NCBI GenBank assembly: GCA_030248225.1
Contig: JASANE010000495.1
Coordinates: 1-64,000 of the forward strand
Direction: 5' to 3'
From: Trileptium ribeirensis
Taxonomy: Eukaryota > Nematoda > Enoplea > Enoplida > Thoracostomopsidae
DNA: 64,000 bases
Under the pieces are notes generated by a model. That model saw only the letters and a program-made list of their open reading frames with translations. It made no database searches and was not told where the DNA came from. The position numbers and the translations under genes are program-made. This document shows, piece by piece, positions 36,459 through 49,594 of this stretch (within the stretch, counting starts at the first letter, position 1; each line of letters starts with the position of its first letter).

Positions 36459-37379
36459 GCTGTTAGATCTTAAATATTTTTGGATTTATTAGACTCCTTA
36501 CTTATGGTAAAAATCAGTTGTGAAGAAAAGTGTTTGAAAATGTGAAATCTGTACCGGATTGTGAAATTTGGTTAAAATTTTAGTCCTTAGTTTCATGTTA
36601 TGTACAGCCCTTGAAATCAACTAAGTTGAGATCTTAAAAATTTTTCCGAAATTGCGAAAAATTCCTAACAAATTTCCAAAATTAGCAATTAAATTCGCGA
36701 AAAATTGGGCAGAAGGACGACACGTTCTTTATGAACCGCATACCAGAAACGCTCCTTCTCCCTTATTATTCGGTAATTTTGGAAGTTTTCCCTTATGGGC
36801 TTAGTGTTTTCGGTGATTTGTAAATTTCTGATCCGTTATAAGCTTCATGATCATTCACTAGCAATTATTAATTATAATATAACCTATTGTTTGCTATTAC
36901 AATACATTGTTTATTATTACACAGCACAGTTTATGTACATTCATAGCACGTACCTCCAAAGTTTCGGGTTAGGGTTGGTCCCTTGCCACAGTTTCGTGGT
37001 AGCCTCTAGGAAAACGTCCGGCTACCGGGGTGCCTATTCCCAGGTATACCCATAAGTTCAAAATTTAAATTTTCGACTTTATAATTCGTAGTTGGGTTTT
37101 GCTTTATTCGCTATAATCTCAATGGCATATCTTCTCACTATCAGGTTAACCAGGATCTACGAGCCTCGTTTGTGTTGCTCACTTTGACTGCTTTGTTGCT
37201 TCTACTCCATTATAATTTATTTGATGTGCCAAATTTCACAAGTCATTTGCTAACTGTACCGTAAGTCATTGCTTACTACCTGTAATATGTGCGGTTTACT
37301 GTCGCTCGCCTGATTTGGCGTTTCTGCTGTCTATTTAGGTCTTCATTAAAACTCACACTCATGCTTGATGTTGTTGTCA
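36459..37379. other. AT-rich stretch, nothing recognised
   Basis: No coding pattern, RNA gene or shared repeat seen. Confidence 0.5.
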
Positions 37380-38680
37380 ATTGTTGTGCTTGATGACGTG
37401 ATGTTGTCAATCAACTCGTCCTTGAAGGCCCGCGCTCGGGCCTTGATTTGTTGGGGCGTTGCGACCATATCCATTAGTTCTTTGGCTGCTTCCATTCAGC
37501 CGAGTACGAGGAGCACCTTCACTTGATAATGTTGTTCGACGGTCCTAGCCGCAGTGCCATCGTGATGAAATGGTGCTCCAGCCTCGTGCATATTGGACAG
37601 CTCCGGTCAATCCGTTCCATGTGATAAAAATGGGACGTAGGGCTGTGACAAGTTGACGCGGTAGGTCGAGATACTGGGTAGACGAAGGATAGTAGCTTCG
37701 GGCGGGGCGTACGGTTCAACCGTCGATAGCCGTTTGCCGTGATTGACTTCGGATTGTCTGTTTCCACTGTCACCGCAATGCTGAACGATGTTGTCTCTCT
37801 GTAATAATATATACTTGTTGTAACTTCTTGTCGGTTCGGTAGGTGTTGGTTTTTTCGCTGTGCATGTTCCACTAATTATGTGTTCCTGCGCGTGTCAGCT
37901 CGCTCATCTCCCTATTCTTCATTCTCTCATAAATTTCTCCGTATGCTTTTTAGGGTAATCTCTACGTTCTTGGGTAAAGCCCTCTATCTAACCTGACCAC
38001 TCATTTACACCAGCAATTATCTGACATATCCCAACATGCGAGAATGGTGCCTCTTGGTCCGTTCTTAATCTTCTCTGCCGGTTCTTCACTGTTCGCCCAA
38101 GCGAAGTAGTCAGGTGCTGTGAACATGATGGCCTACCCAGGCGATCAACTCCCCGTGATAAGCAGGCGCTACCACTGGTTCCGTCCATCGCTGGCAATCC
38201 TCCCCCGGTTGAACGGTACGACCGCGTCCCAGGTTTCGGGTGCCGATAATGATGCCGACCATGTGGGCATGATGATGTTTCGTAGGGTTTGATGTTCTTG
38301 GCTGAGGCGCAATTTTCGGGTTTGCAATTCCACGGCCCACGCTTCACTCGTATAATTGGTGGCGTTCTAGTTCGGCAAATGTGGGGCAACGAAGGCAGCG
38401 GCGGTTTCACGGAGGCGCCTATTGAATACCGCCAAACGGTGCTTGACCCGTTTGATGAACGCGCTCTGCGAGAAGACCTTTCGGCCCCCGTACGACAATT
38501 CTCTGTAGCCGCCGAGGATAACGATACAGTTTGTTTACGGCGTAATGAAAGCGTTGACCCACTGCACCAGGTCGAGCATTTCCATGCGGGGCCAAGCGAA
38601 GACCAGCCAATTGTGCTGGTCCGCGATGTTGAGTAGCGGCATCGGTAGTTCGTCACCCGCGATGAGCAACCCAGTAAAAT
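37380..38680 (-). pseudogene. Decayed transposon ORF with SGNH esterase-like remnant
   Basis: One minus-strand frame from about 38680 to 38172 reads LLIAGDELPMPLLNIADQHN…CIVILGGYRELSYGG…PFNRGR, broken by stops after ITP, after LPN and after NQW. This follows the SGNH/GDSL hydrolase order: block I (GDS, here GDE, so the catalytic Ser is lost), an LGGxNE-like block III (here LGGYRE) and a final DGVHFNRAG-like block V. Such esterase domains occur in ORF1 of CR1-type LINEs, which is the likely source. Further downstream on the same strand (about 37720-37385) another frame reads like coding sequence (AAKELMDMVATPQQIKARA), again with stops. The GC content is higher than in the flanks. Confidence 0.55.
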
Positions 38681-41145
38681 ATACACCACCAAACTTAGCA
38701 AACCTCGCGAGAAATTTTGATTTAGGACATACCGAGTAATTAATTTTACTGCTACTTTCAACTTTGGTCTCAAATTCGGTAGAACACGTGCACCGACGTC
38801 TACTAGCCCTTGTAGAATATCCTAATTCCTGGTGTGCGCATTATTTAGGTAGGAACAGTCTGTTCGAAGTTCCCATGATCATATGTAGAATTCACGACAA
38901 AGCTACATGGTTGTTGTAGATCCAACTTTTTGCACTTGTTGAACTGAGCTGGGCATGCAGAGAATTTTTCACTGAGCTGATCACGATTACAAATTTCACG
39001 AAAAATTAGTTGTTGTAAAATGTTACTTCGCGTTATTCATAGGGGATGATACCACGAAGTTGTAATTATCCTAAATTGACAGGTGGTGGCATTATAGCGT
39101 TATTGGATACCATGAGGTTGTATTCTACAAAGACATGGGTTCATTTCTCATATGGTCACCGACTACAACCACCCTTTAGCATTCAAACTGATGATCAGTC
39201 GTTTTGGACTGATTCGTGTGTACATATTCAGTTTCGGAATGGATTGACATTTCTCTCTCTTGTCGTCAGGTATTTTCCTCGGACGATTACAGAAGTGCTC
39301 GATTGAATCCATTCCATTCGTGAAATGTTAATTTTACGAGTGCTCGAAAATTGTGGCAGCAATTGTGAAGATGAAAATAAGAGAGAAATACGGGGAATAG
39401 AAACGGCAGTAAAGTTTTGGTCTCAACGTGCCGGACCATTGCTAGGATATCCTAATTCCTGACATCTTAAATGATTGATATGAGTATCACCATGGACACT
39501 GATTCTTCGTCGATAAACTCATCGGAACGCATTAAAAAATTTGCGTTTAAAAGGTGAGTCGTAAATGTTGGGAAAGTGTGAATTCCGTGGGTTCCAAAGT
39601 CAGTGATACATTAGGCTTAAGTCTAATAGCCCTAGGATTTCCCTAGGCCGCACAACAAGTTGTATTGTTGGAACTACTCGATTGTGATGTCGACTATAGA
39701 TAAACACATACTCTAAGCACTCATAAATAACTGCACCCGAAATCTTAACTTTACGCAAGTAATTAGTTACACAAAGTGATCGTAACACTAACAAGTCTTG
39801 GGGGTCGGTTAGACGAAGCTATTCCATCAGAAGGGACTCTAAGATACCGATAACTGGGAGAACCACCCAGTCACACAATAACTGAAGCGATGGCATTGCG
39901 AGAACGACACGCCTTCAACATCTGAATGCTTCTGAGATAGCGCTAGGTCAGTCCCTCATGGAATCTCAAATTTACACAGATTACGTGCTGCTCGCTGCGG
40001 TGGTAATCTTGCTTTGCTAGAAGATGGAGACAATATTTTATTTAGGGAAATTTTGATCGATAATTTATTACACCTTTACGAACCAACTCGGGGTCAATTA
40101 TCTTCCAAAATGCGTTCTTAGGTTCCGACTAAACTTAACAGATTCGTTTCGACATAGATATAGATCTAAATCGATGAAAATTCTTAAGGGTGAGGCTTGG
40201 CCTCAGCGACAAAAATAACGCAGGTCGGTATTCGTATGGACTGGCGTTACATGCGAAACGAAGATAGAAAGGGGAATTCTAGTTGTAAGGCGCTTAACTG
40301 CTGAAATCTAAAATTTACTAGGATTAGTTCAGTTCTGGCGGCGTGGTTATGTACTGAATTCTTAAGTTCGGTAGCATGGCGTTAGATTTGCTTTGACCTC
40401 GGTAGGCATTGACATAGGGCCGACGGTGAATCTCAGCGTCGAAAAATTACAAGTTGCGCAGTGTTATCGCTCATGCGTAGTTATCTAGACAGAATTTCAA
40501 TATGAGCGACAGGGATCAAAAGTAGTTCGGTCAAAAACTGGAAAATTTACCAGGGTTATAGTAATTGTTAGGGTCGTGTACTTGATCGTAGGAACGGTTT
40601 TTAATAAGTAATTTAGGAACAGAAAACTTATCTTCCCTGTAAGAATAGAAAAAGTGAGTGTGGACCGCCTCTCTCGTGAGCCTCGCCGACTCTAGCAACT
40701 TCCAGCATGCGAGCATCACTCCAAGTAAATGAGCGCATCACGGCACAACCGCACGCGAGTGTGGTGCTAACCTTTCAGTGTATCATGGTACGACAACTGT
40801 ATCTAACTATGTTCAACAAACGTCAGTGAAATATGAAAATAATGTATACAATATGTAATAAAGTAAGAAATATCAAAATTACTACGATTGGGTCACTAGC
40901 TAGTTAGTGGCTAAGAAAATACTGGTGTCTGCGAAAATGTCAGGTAGCACTTGCTCAGTAAACGTACCTAAGGGTGTTTCGGCCCAGTAGACTTAGGACG
41001 GGCTGAGAACTGTGTCAAAATTTGCTAATTTATTTGTCAGCAGTCAAGAAGGGCTACTGCCCAACGCAATGGACGTCCCCCACTTTAGAGAAACCGATCG
41101 GTACTGACAAAAATGGGATCGCTTCGTTTTTGGCAAACACAATAG
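38681..41145. other. Intergenic stretch without recognised genes
   Basis: Only weak local repetition is visible. TTTGGTCTCAA … ATATCCTAATTCCTG occurs near 38764-38834 and again near 39416-39462. No gene or RNA was recognised. Confidence 0.45.
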
Positions 41146-43552
41146 TGCGTCGTTCACGTTTATTTGTGTGCAGTTACTGCACACTGTAGCCAGTATGGTC
41201 GGCACGAATGCACGATGCTCGATTAGTGTGCAATGGTCACATTTGATGCGGCCGTCGTGCAACGGTGCTAATCGTAGCACAGGCAAATACCATGCCATTA
41301 GCTAATTCACACATCTATGCAACTGCAGTATCTATTTCTGCCGGGTAGAGCATATGTTACGACAATTGCTTCCAACCGTGCAGTGAAAACAACGACATAC
41401 ATCTAATCCGGTAGCGGTTATACCTCAGAACTTATATTTTATTACAAGCAATTGTTTACTCCATTTCTTATTTGAATGCAATGGTTGACGCATTTGCAGA
41501 AATTTTGAAATATTTTTGTGCCACGCGATGATACCTTACCAAAGAGAAATAGATGCAGACATACGTAGATACATAATTCGTACATAGTAGCATATTTATA
41601 TTCCGGTAGTATAATGAACTTTTATGTTCAGTGAGTCAATGTACTATTGAATATGCTTGTGAAATCGCCGTTTTCCTGTCAGAATCAGCAAATAACTTTA
41701 TTCCAAAAGAACGGATATATTTCAGACTTATTATACCATTATATCATTGACCCATTCGTCAAACAACATTACCCTCAGCAATTCTTAGTAAGATCAGAGC
41801 TTCTCTGAAACTAGGAACCAAAATACTTCATAAAAATTAGATCTTTGAAGTTTAGACTATCCAAATAAGTTTGCTGTTTGCTGCTGATAATCGATTTGTT
41901 CGTAGGGTTATATAACGTGTTAAATGCATTATACATGTCATACCACCAGATTGAGACGCTGCCGAAGAGCAGGAGTCTTTAATGAAGCAACAAAATAGCC
42001 AAATTTTACCATTTTTCAGGTTAATTGCATCTATAACGATGCGAGGCAATTATTGTAATTGTTGTTAACGTCGTAATTATTTGGGTCCATAGCAGAGATG
42101 GCATGGAACGGGAAATTTCCGTGGAAATGGGATGGGGCGGAAACTGTTTTCATTTTCATGGAAATTCCGTTTCCACATGGAAGTAATTTGTTGTTTTTGC
42201 CAAATATTTTGCTTTCCCAAAATTATTTTTATGCAAAAATTCTGACATAGTAATCCTGTTTAATTTTGTCATCTATAAAACGTTGCTACAGGCATCACGG
42301 CGCATGCTATTTGTATTGATGCTCAGCCAAATAATTCAAGTTTTTCGCATGTCCTGACATTTTACCTCCCGTTGGTCCACGGTTAATCTTTGTTCACTAC
42401 CTAGCGTTCAACTTTTAACCTATATAATTTACAGCTAGGTATCCCTACTGCCGTAGGGGCCGCGCTCGATAGCGTTATAGTGATGTTTTTGACCAAATGT
42501 TTAGCTGTTCTTTACCCTCATCAAAGAGCGCCAAACTCAAAAATCGCAGAATTCCGAGGTAATACACAATTAATGAATATCAGCTATGTAAATGGTAACT
42601 ACTCAAACGGAAAGATTGAAAAACGCACTGCTAATTCCCTATTTTTTATAGAAAACCAAACTTAGTTATAAAGTTTCTACAGGCCAAAACTTGTTTTGCT
42701 CTATGGACGAAGGAATAACACATCTACGTAATCCCGAGTTCATGCATCTTTATCGTGCACAAATACCCGCTGCATTTGTATTATGGCACCTTTCACATTT
42801 CTACTTCGGAACTTTTCTTATCATATGGATGTACAGTTCACTCTGGGCCAAACATTTGACATTTGGTGGCTCTTCACACCATTTTTCTTAGATACCACAT
42901 GCATGCAATCCACAGCATTGTGCGGTAACCCGGGTGAAACATTTTGATATCTACGCCATCACAACATTCAAGTCTACAGATTTGTATAGCTAAATTGAAC
43001 GTCGCAGATCACGCTAGTTCGAATATAAAGGTACGGTTTACTAAGACTCCAAAGCTAGTGTCGGGTACCCGGGTAGTTAAGTCAGGTCAGGTCCCCGGGT
43101 AGCCATTTACCACGCAATGGCCATGCCTACTATACACGTCTATGTTCCATTTCTGTTTGGTAATGTATCCTCGAGTGGCATAAAAATATCTCAAAACCTC
43201 TGCAAATGCACCAACCATTGCACTCAAACAAGAAATGGAGTAAACAATTGCTTGTAATAAAATATAGGTTCTAAGGTATAACCGCTAGAGGATTAGATGT
43301 ATGTCGTTGTTTTCACGGCACGCCTGCAAGCAAATGTCGTAACATATGCTCTGCTCGGCAGCAATAGATACGGCGGTTGCATATATGTGTGCATTGGCTA
43401 ATGACATGGCATTTGCCTGTGCTACGATTAGCACCGTTGCACGACGGCTGCATCAAATGTGACCATTGCACACTAATCGAGCATCGTGCATTCGTGCCAC
43501 CATACTGGCTACAGTGTGCAGTAACTGCACACAAATAAACGTGAGCGACGCA
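41146..43552. mobile_element. Long-TIR DNA transposon 2 (2407 bp)
   Basis: Arms of about 405 bp (41146-41552 and 43145-43552) are inverted repeats with scattered differences. The left end is TGCGTCGTTCACGTTTATT and the right end, inverted, is TGCGTCGCTCACGTTTATT. The 3-bp target duplication TAG flanks both ends (41143-41145, 43553-43555). The core contains no recognisable transposase. A CAGAGATGG…GGAACGGGAAATTTCC stretch at 42091 resembles a hAT-type end nested inside, without a partner. The arms are more diverged than those of the element at 27419, so this insertion is probably older. Confidence 0.88.
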
Positions 43553-44080
43553 TAGCCAAACCATCAGTTTACCGACCGTTACTACATACTCTAGGATAAT
43601 AGTAAATTTCACAGAACTAAAGTCCGAAACCGCGCTTCGATCGACAAAAATTCAAAGGCGAAAACGCATGTGTATGATCTGACGCGAGATTAAGCTTTCG
43701 GAACAATCCAGCGTTTAAGCCTAGGTAAAATATCAAACTTACTGTATCTGTCTTTGCTGTTGTCGCGTAGCAACACATTAATTGTTGCATCTTTTAATAA
43801 ATTTCAGCACTCCCCAAACTAATTTTAGGAAAGGGATTTGGATGAATCCACCCTGCTCGGGTTTGCGCTTAAGAATTGTCTAACTTTTCGTTGCAAAATT
43901 TCGAAACCTACAATTCACGACACACAGTTCAGGCGTCAAGTGTATAGGGAGAATGTTACAAAGAAACGGTCGTCAGTGGGCCAACTTTATAGGATGAAAC
44001 GATGTTATCTTAGTTCAATCAGAGTCTCAAACTGGTAATTACTGTTTTGTGACATTCGCTGTCGCATAGCTGCGAACATC
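43553..44080. other. Stretch between transposons, nothing recognised
   Basis: Short open frames only; no supported feature. Confidence 0.45.
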
Positions 44081-44090
44081 GCTCATAGCA

Positions 44091-44813
44091 ATACATGGCG
44101 GCAGGGGGGTAGAGGGGTAACCCCCCTGACGTCCGGACCCCCCCGGAGGCCGAAAAGCCGTGGGCGGAGTTACCCCCCCTGGGTTCGGCTGCGCAGCACC
44201 CCCCCCGCCCAAGGCCGAATAGCCGGGGGGTAACCCGCCCCCGGGGTTCGGGTGCGCAGCCCCCCCACCGTAGGGGGGCTTGGCAGCTCCTCGGCGAGTG
44301 TCGACGTAGGACCTCAGTGCAAAACCGGTCGTCACACCAGGCGTACAGATCAGTCGTGTGCGATCAAATACAAAATTCGCTATTTTTGCTGCAAAATAAT
44401 GCCGTCTCTGCTTCGAATATGAAGAATCTTCTTAAGCCAAATGCGTATGGTTTTGTTTGGCGAATTTGTTGTAAACAGAAACTGCCAGCTGCCGGTAAAC
44501 AGAAACTTTACATTTTACACAATGCTCAGAATTATAAATGCTCAGAATGCAATCTACACTTCTCAGAATCGTAAATCCCGAAAGGGGGGGTGCGGACCAC
44601 AAAACCCCCCGCCTCGACCACTTTTGAGGCCGGACCCTAGTGCAGTAACTGAACTCCTAGGCGAAAAAAATGGCTGCTAGGACCAAAAAAGGTCCTCACG
44701 ACCAACCCCTCCTAGAAAAATTTGGCCGGCCAGGGGGGTTACCCCCTGGGATGGCCGCGACCACCCCGTGGGGGGCCTCTACCCCCCTGGCTTGACCGAC
44801 CGCCGCCATGTAT
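44091..44813. mobile_element. GC-rich MITE with perfect 10-bp target duplication
   Basis: The termini ATACATGGCGGC and GCCGCCATGTAT are exact inverted repeats. The direct repeat GCTCATAGCA flanks both ends (44081-44090 and 44814-44823). Both subterminal regions are very rich in G and C runs (GGGGGGTAGAGG, GGTTACCCCCTGG), while the centre (44310-44570) has ordinary composition. No transposase is present. A 9-11 bp duplication is typical of Mutator-like (MULE) elements. The exact duplication suggests this is one of the younger insertions in the window. Confidence 0.88.
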
Positions 44814-44823
44814 GCTCATAGCA

Positions 44824-46556
44824 TAGCACTGTTCTAGTTCCTGTAGCGTTTGTGATAAGACTGTCATATTTTACCATAAGACACGCTGGATTAGTGTACA
44901 GGAGGCTCAGAACACCAATAACTGTCAGATACATTGGAATTATATGGCATTAACCTAGGCTTGCTTCATCATCTTATATGATATATTGATGGGACACAGC
45001 AGAGAGGCACCAATTTATTGGAATCTATCAAAGCTTGTAAACAATTTTACGCAATAAGCAATCAAAATTTACAGCTAAAATTATAATTCAACGTCAAACA
45101 AATCTATCAATCTAGAAAATACTCCTTTCGACATTAAGCTTCCTGATCTTTCGGGGTCACAAAGGCATCCGACGGCTGAGTGAGATTTTGCCCACGGTGG
45201 CCTGATACGACTCAAAATTTAAGCAGTTAACAATATTAGCATGTTGCAGCCATGGTCGAAATTGGTTCGTGTTTCTTCACTGTAAATAATCAAAAACTTT
45301 CAAGTGAGATCGTGATAGGGAATAGTGGTATGGCATCACGGTAGGTGAGCAGGTGTCAGTGCCAGTCTCCTTGAGGGACATCAGCTACAATACCAGAAAC
45401 TAGAAACGTACGAAATCAATCAAGCTGGGTCCGAACACACCTCGTGAAGCGCTCCTGTGGATTGCTCAGCTCATAGCTTTTTGTGTCCGACCAGGAAAAG
45501 TCGCTAAATCTACTAAATTAGAACGAATTTGGACCAAAGTTGAGGTTATGATAGCCGAGGTTGTATCGGCATGGGGTTAGGAAGTTGTTGCAGCTGCGTA
45601 CCGTTATATTGGTCAATCGAACGTGTTTATAACTTTTCGGAATTGCTTACGATAAAAGAAATTGTACTTGCGTGGTTTGCATCAATACCCTTCTATGTAA
45701 AAATAACTTCAAATTATTTATTAAAATTTGTGATTTGTGAATTTCAAAATTCTTGGTCATTGGAAGAACAAATGGAGAGATCTTCGGTTTTGGTATATCA
45801 CTAAAATAACCGTAGCGTTATCATTGAAGTATTGCCTGTGTATAATTGCTTATCGTGGGACTTTATGCGGCTTAGGCACATGAATTTGGAACGACTAAAT
45901 CGTCAATAACAGCATAGTAATTACACTCGCTCGGTTTTCTCTCAGTTACTAGTGATAAACCTTCTTTCTCTTTGTGTTTCGAGTTCTACTTATTTTGAAT
46001 AATATCATAGCGAGTAAACTAACAAACAACACTTGCGAATATAGTAAATAATCTTTTTTACATGGGCTCTGCTATATTGATTGAAACAATTTCAATGAGT
46101 GAAACGAACAGTATTGTTATAAATAAAAAGATTCGTTGGCGAATCACTTCCCAATTTAAATACGGATAGCCGTCTTAAAAAGTATAGTCTACACCCTACA
46201 CCCAATAAAACAGCTCTAAACTATCACCAACCGAAAAACCAAAAAGTGGCTTTACACTAAAAAATATTTTTAACACGTAGTTCGTGAAAAACAAATTATT
46301 AATATGCTTAGATTACATAACTACTGCTTGGCTTTCCATTTTCATTTTGAGACTTCTGGTTGGGTTTCCGTAATCTAATCGGAAAATTTTGATTCGCAAA
46401 ATGGTTAAAGATTATATCTAAAATTTTTGTATAAAGCTTACTTAAGTGCTGATTTAGTTTCTTATTAGACATGTCGTGTTGTATCTCAACAGTTTGGTTT
46501 TAACCCAAATGCATTCAGGTACCTGCTTGAGAAAAGCTATCTTAAATATATGCTAA
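44824..46556. other. Intergenic stretch without recognised genes
   Basis: AT-rich; no supported exon, RNA or repeat. Confidence 0.45.
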
Positions 46557-49500
46557 ATGCACGGAATAAATACTGCAATGACATCAGATACTGACATCAA
46601 TCTCGACATTCTTCGTGCCCGTTTGTGTAGAATTTTTGCGACATGCAACGACCCCGAAGTCCTCGCAGCTGCTGTCCATCTTCTATCCCATGGCATGTCT
46701 GCTGTAACTGTCAGCGTCGATAATCAGCGAGATAGCAATGTCGCAGATGCTGGCCGTCCCAATACGAACATCACCGATGGTGAAATCAACAATATCAAGG
46801 TTTTTCCAATACAACAGCTGAACATTATTCTAATGACGGATTGATTACAGTCAACAATCGGCGAAATCTACAACGGGACAATCGACGCCCCCAACTCATC
46901 AATCAATTGGAGAATAATTACGAAATTACATTGCCATCTCAGGCGCAACCAGCTATGCACCATGCCCCACAACAATCGAACCCACATCACCGCCCACGAT
47001 CTCAACAGCAGGTTCCCCCATCGTATCCGGATCATCTTCCGATGTTATCAACAAATCTGCTCCTCGTGGCCACTTGCTCGTTCGTCGTTACCGATCCAAC
47101 TTCACAGAGGCTGATATTGTCAACGTCATATCATCAGATGAATCACCCCGCTTCATGTGTTCAAGCTCCCAAATCGAGGTATAGATGCGGCTTTTCACAT
47201 CGTCATCGCCCGTGCTATATTGCCTTCCCTCAGCCAACGGACATTTTGGCCTGCTGGTGCTGAATATCCCCGGCTTATTCTTGACAATACTGCAAGATGT
47301 CGTCTCAGTCTCTCTCCTCGTGGTCGTTTGTCCACCGATACGGAACAGCAAGGTCATCCATCGCGAAGTAACGTCATGGCCACGGCGGATATTCGCCGCA
47401 ACGTCGATATTGCGGCCGTGGAAAGAACGGATAACTCGAATACAATTTCGACGGAATCGGTTCTGCTCGGACATTCCGGAACTCCTTCGGCGACCTATAC
47501 CCATTCAGAAGACCATACCGGAAGACCGCCGATAATTGTCCGACTGAAAACTACAACAGCCATCGACCCAGCAGAGCCGACAAACAGCAGTAGCTGACTA
47601 GCCGCAGGCACAGTTCTTGATAGACAATCTCCGCCCACCGCAGCACTTGGTTTGCTCAATGCGCACTCGTTGTCAAAGAAGTCAGCACTTATTCGTCACA
47701 CCATTTCCACACACAATCTCCATGCGCTTGCTCTTACCGAGACTTAGATGCGACGTGATGGCTCTGCAGCATTTCAGGAATGCACACCACCCAATTTCTG
47801 CAATGCAGCCAAGCCCAGAGCGATCGGTCGCGGAGGTGGACGTGCTGTCATTTTTCGCAGGACACTGAATTACAAAAACCGTAGTGATACTTCTGACCTA
47901 TTTTTTGGCAGCTTCGAATTTATATGCGGAAACTTTAGCGCAAGCGGAAGAGCAATCACCATACTCGCTGTTTATCGCCCTCCTGAACTACCCCTTGCCG
48001 CTTTCTACGATGACTTCTAGGAACTAGTGACATTGATCGTGACTTCCTCGAATGACATTCTGGTCATGCGAGATTTTAACATTCCCATTGCGAACGCCAC
48101 CTTTAATATCTTTCTCCAATCGATTGGATTGCGCCAACATATTAACAATGCAAACATGATTGGAAATACACATGATCTTATTCTATCTCTCAACACCAGC
48201 AACCCTGTGTCATGCGTTATTGTCTCAGAATTTGCCGTGTCTGATGATAGCTTAATAATTATTATATAATATTGATTGCCGTTTCAATACTAAGTCCTTA
48301 GCCAAGACAATCAAATACAGATGCTGGTACTCACTAGACGTTGATAGCTTCAAACAATTTCTTGTCATCGATTGTGCTCACACCAAATTTTTCTTTTGAT
48401 GCCCGTGTGGTTCACTTTTACAATACGTAGAATTTTTCTCATCATCAATAGTCTACTGCCTGTCAAAATCAAGACAATCCGCGATCGACCCGAGTCTCCA
48501 TGGTTTGACTCTGAATGCCAAAAAACGAAAGCAACATTGATACGTTGGGAACGGTATTGGCGACTTCACCCAACGACTACGAATAGGGAAGCCTACATAA
48601 ATCTGGCCTGTCCACAGCTCTTCGAAAAGAGGGGGAGAAACTTCGGGGGCCTCATGTTCATTCTCGGGGGAAAATTAAAAGTTGAGTTGATAAATTTTGC
48701 TAAAAAATACAAAATATTTCCATATTTTCATGCATTTTTACTACCGTGAACGTATTTTCAGCATTATAAATAGTGGTAATTAATGTTTAAAAAACAATTG
48801 GAAACAAAAAACATAAATTTTAGCACATAAAAATTTTTGGAATTAGTTGAACATGGGGTTTCGGCCGAATGGGGGAGGGTCACGGACCCGGCGGAAAATC
48901 TCACGAATATGGGTGATTTGGAAAGTGCCCCCCACTGTGGTCAGGCAAGTAAATAAAAAGCGTGCATACCGAGAGCTCTGTCAACGGAAACTAAACATTT
49001 TCTGGAAACGCAAACTCAATGATACGTCGAACCACAACAAATCGAAAGTCATAAATTCCTTGGAAAAATCAGACGCCTATAGCTCCCGAACGTGCTGATG
49101 ACTTTGCCACTCATTTTGTGCAAAAGATTGCAGCACTGCAATCCGACTTCAAACAACAAACGATGTTTTCGCCACGAATCTCCAACGACGCTCCACTGAT
49201 GCAATTATCCGCTGTTTCAGAACAGGAAGTCCTGAGGCTTATAGTAATGACTAATAATAAATGCTGTGCTCTGGATGTACTTTCTCCTAAAATAATTAAA
49301 CAATTTATTGACGATCTTTTACATCCACTTACATCATTGATCAATGAATCTATCACCACTGGGATAATGCCATCCAGGGAAAAGATGGCCATTGTGCATC
49401 CACGTTTTAAGAAATCATTCGCTAACAGTCTGGAAATGCACAAGTATCGCCCTGTTTGTAATCCTTCGTGCGTTTCTAAACTGATCGAACGTACTGTTCT

Positions 49501-49594
49501 GAAATAACTGAATCATCATCTGGAGACAAATAATTCCAACTGATCAATCTGCATATCGAAAAGGACAGCCTACTGAGACAACCCCCATCAAAAT
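46557..49594 (+). pseudogene. Decayed CR1/L2-like LINE (ORF1 remnant, endonuclease, RT start)
   Basis: From about 47655 the frame reads NAHSLSKKSALIRH, a typical start of the apurinic-type endonuclease. It continues through ITILAVYRPPELP (about 47955) and DILVMRDFNIP (about 48052, normally GDFN), with several stops and shifts. After a MITE insertion (48604-48946) it resumes with NKKRAYRELCQRK. A 129-aa frame (49118-49507) then covers the fingers/palm entry of the RT (SPKIIKQFIDDLLHPLTSLINES, then HKYRPVCNPSCVSKLIERTVLK). The match stops near YRKGQPTET (49594), so most of the RT is missing. The 5' open frame at 46557-46844 may be ORF1 but is not diagnostic. It resembles the CR1/L2 group and differs from the LINE at 13900. 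Confidence 0.82.
48604..48946 (-). mobile_element. MITE family A, copy 2, inserted in LINE ORF2
   Basis: The ends are GGCCTGTCCACAG and CTGTGGTCAGGC. The interior is the reverse complement of the copy at 15501-15810; for example, CCATG.GGTTTCGGCCGA-type sequence here faces TCGGCCGAAACCCCCATG there. It splits the LINE between INL and QVNKKR codons. The target duplication is too decayed to define. Confidence 0.8.

Noticed and set aside
37988..38773. Longest open frame in the window, 261 aa on the minus strand
   Set aside because: It is Ser/Arg/Thr-rich with no motif. The neighbouring minus-strand frame carries the SGNH-like blocks, so this frame is a shadow in GC-richer DNA.
44039..44335. 98-aa Gly/Pro-rich minus-strand frame
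   Set aside because: It is produced by the G/C-run subterminal sequence of the MITE at 44091-44813.
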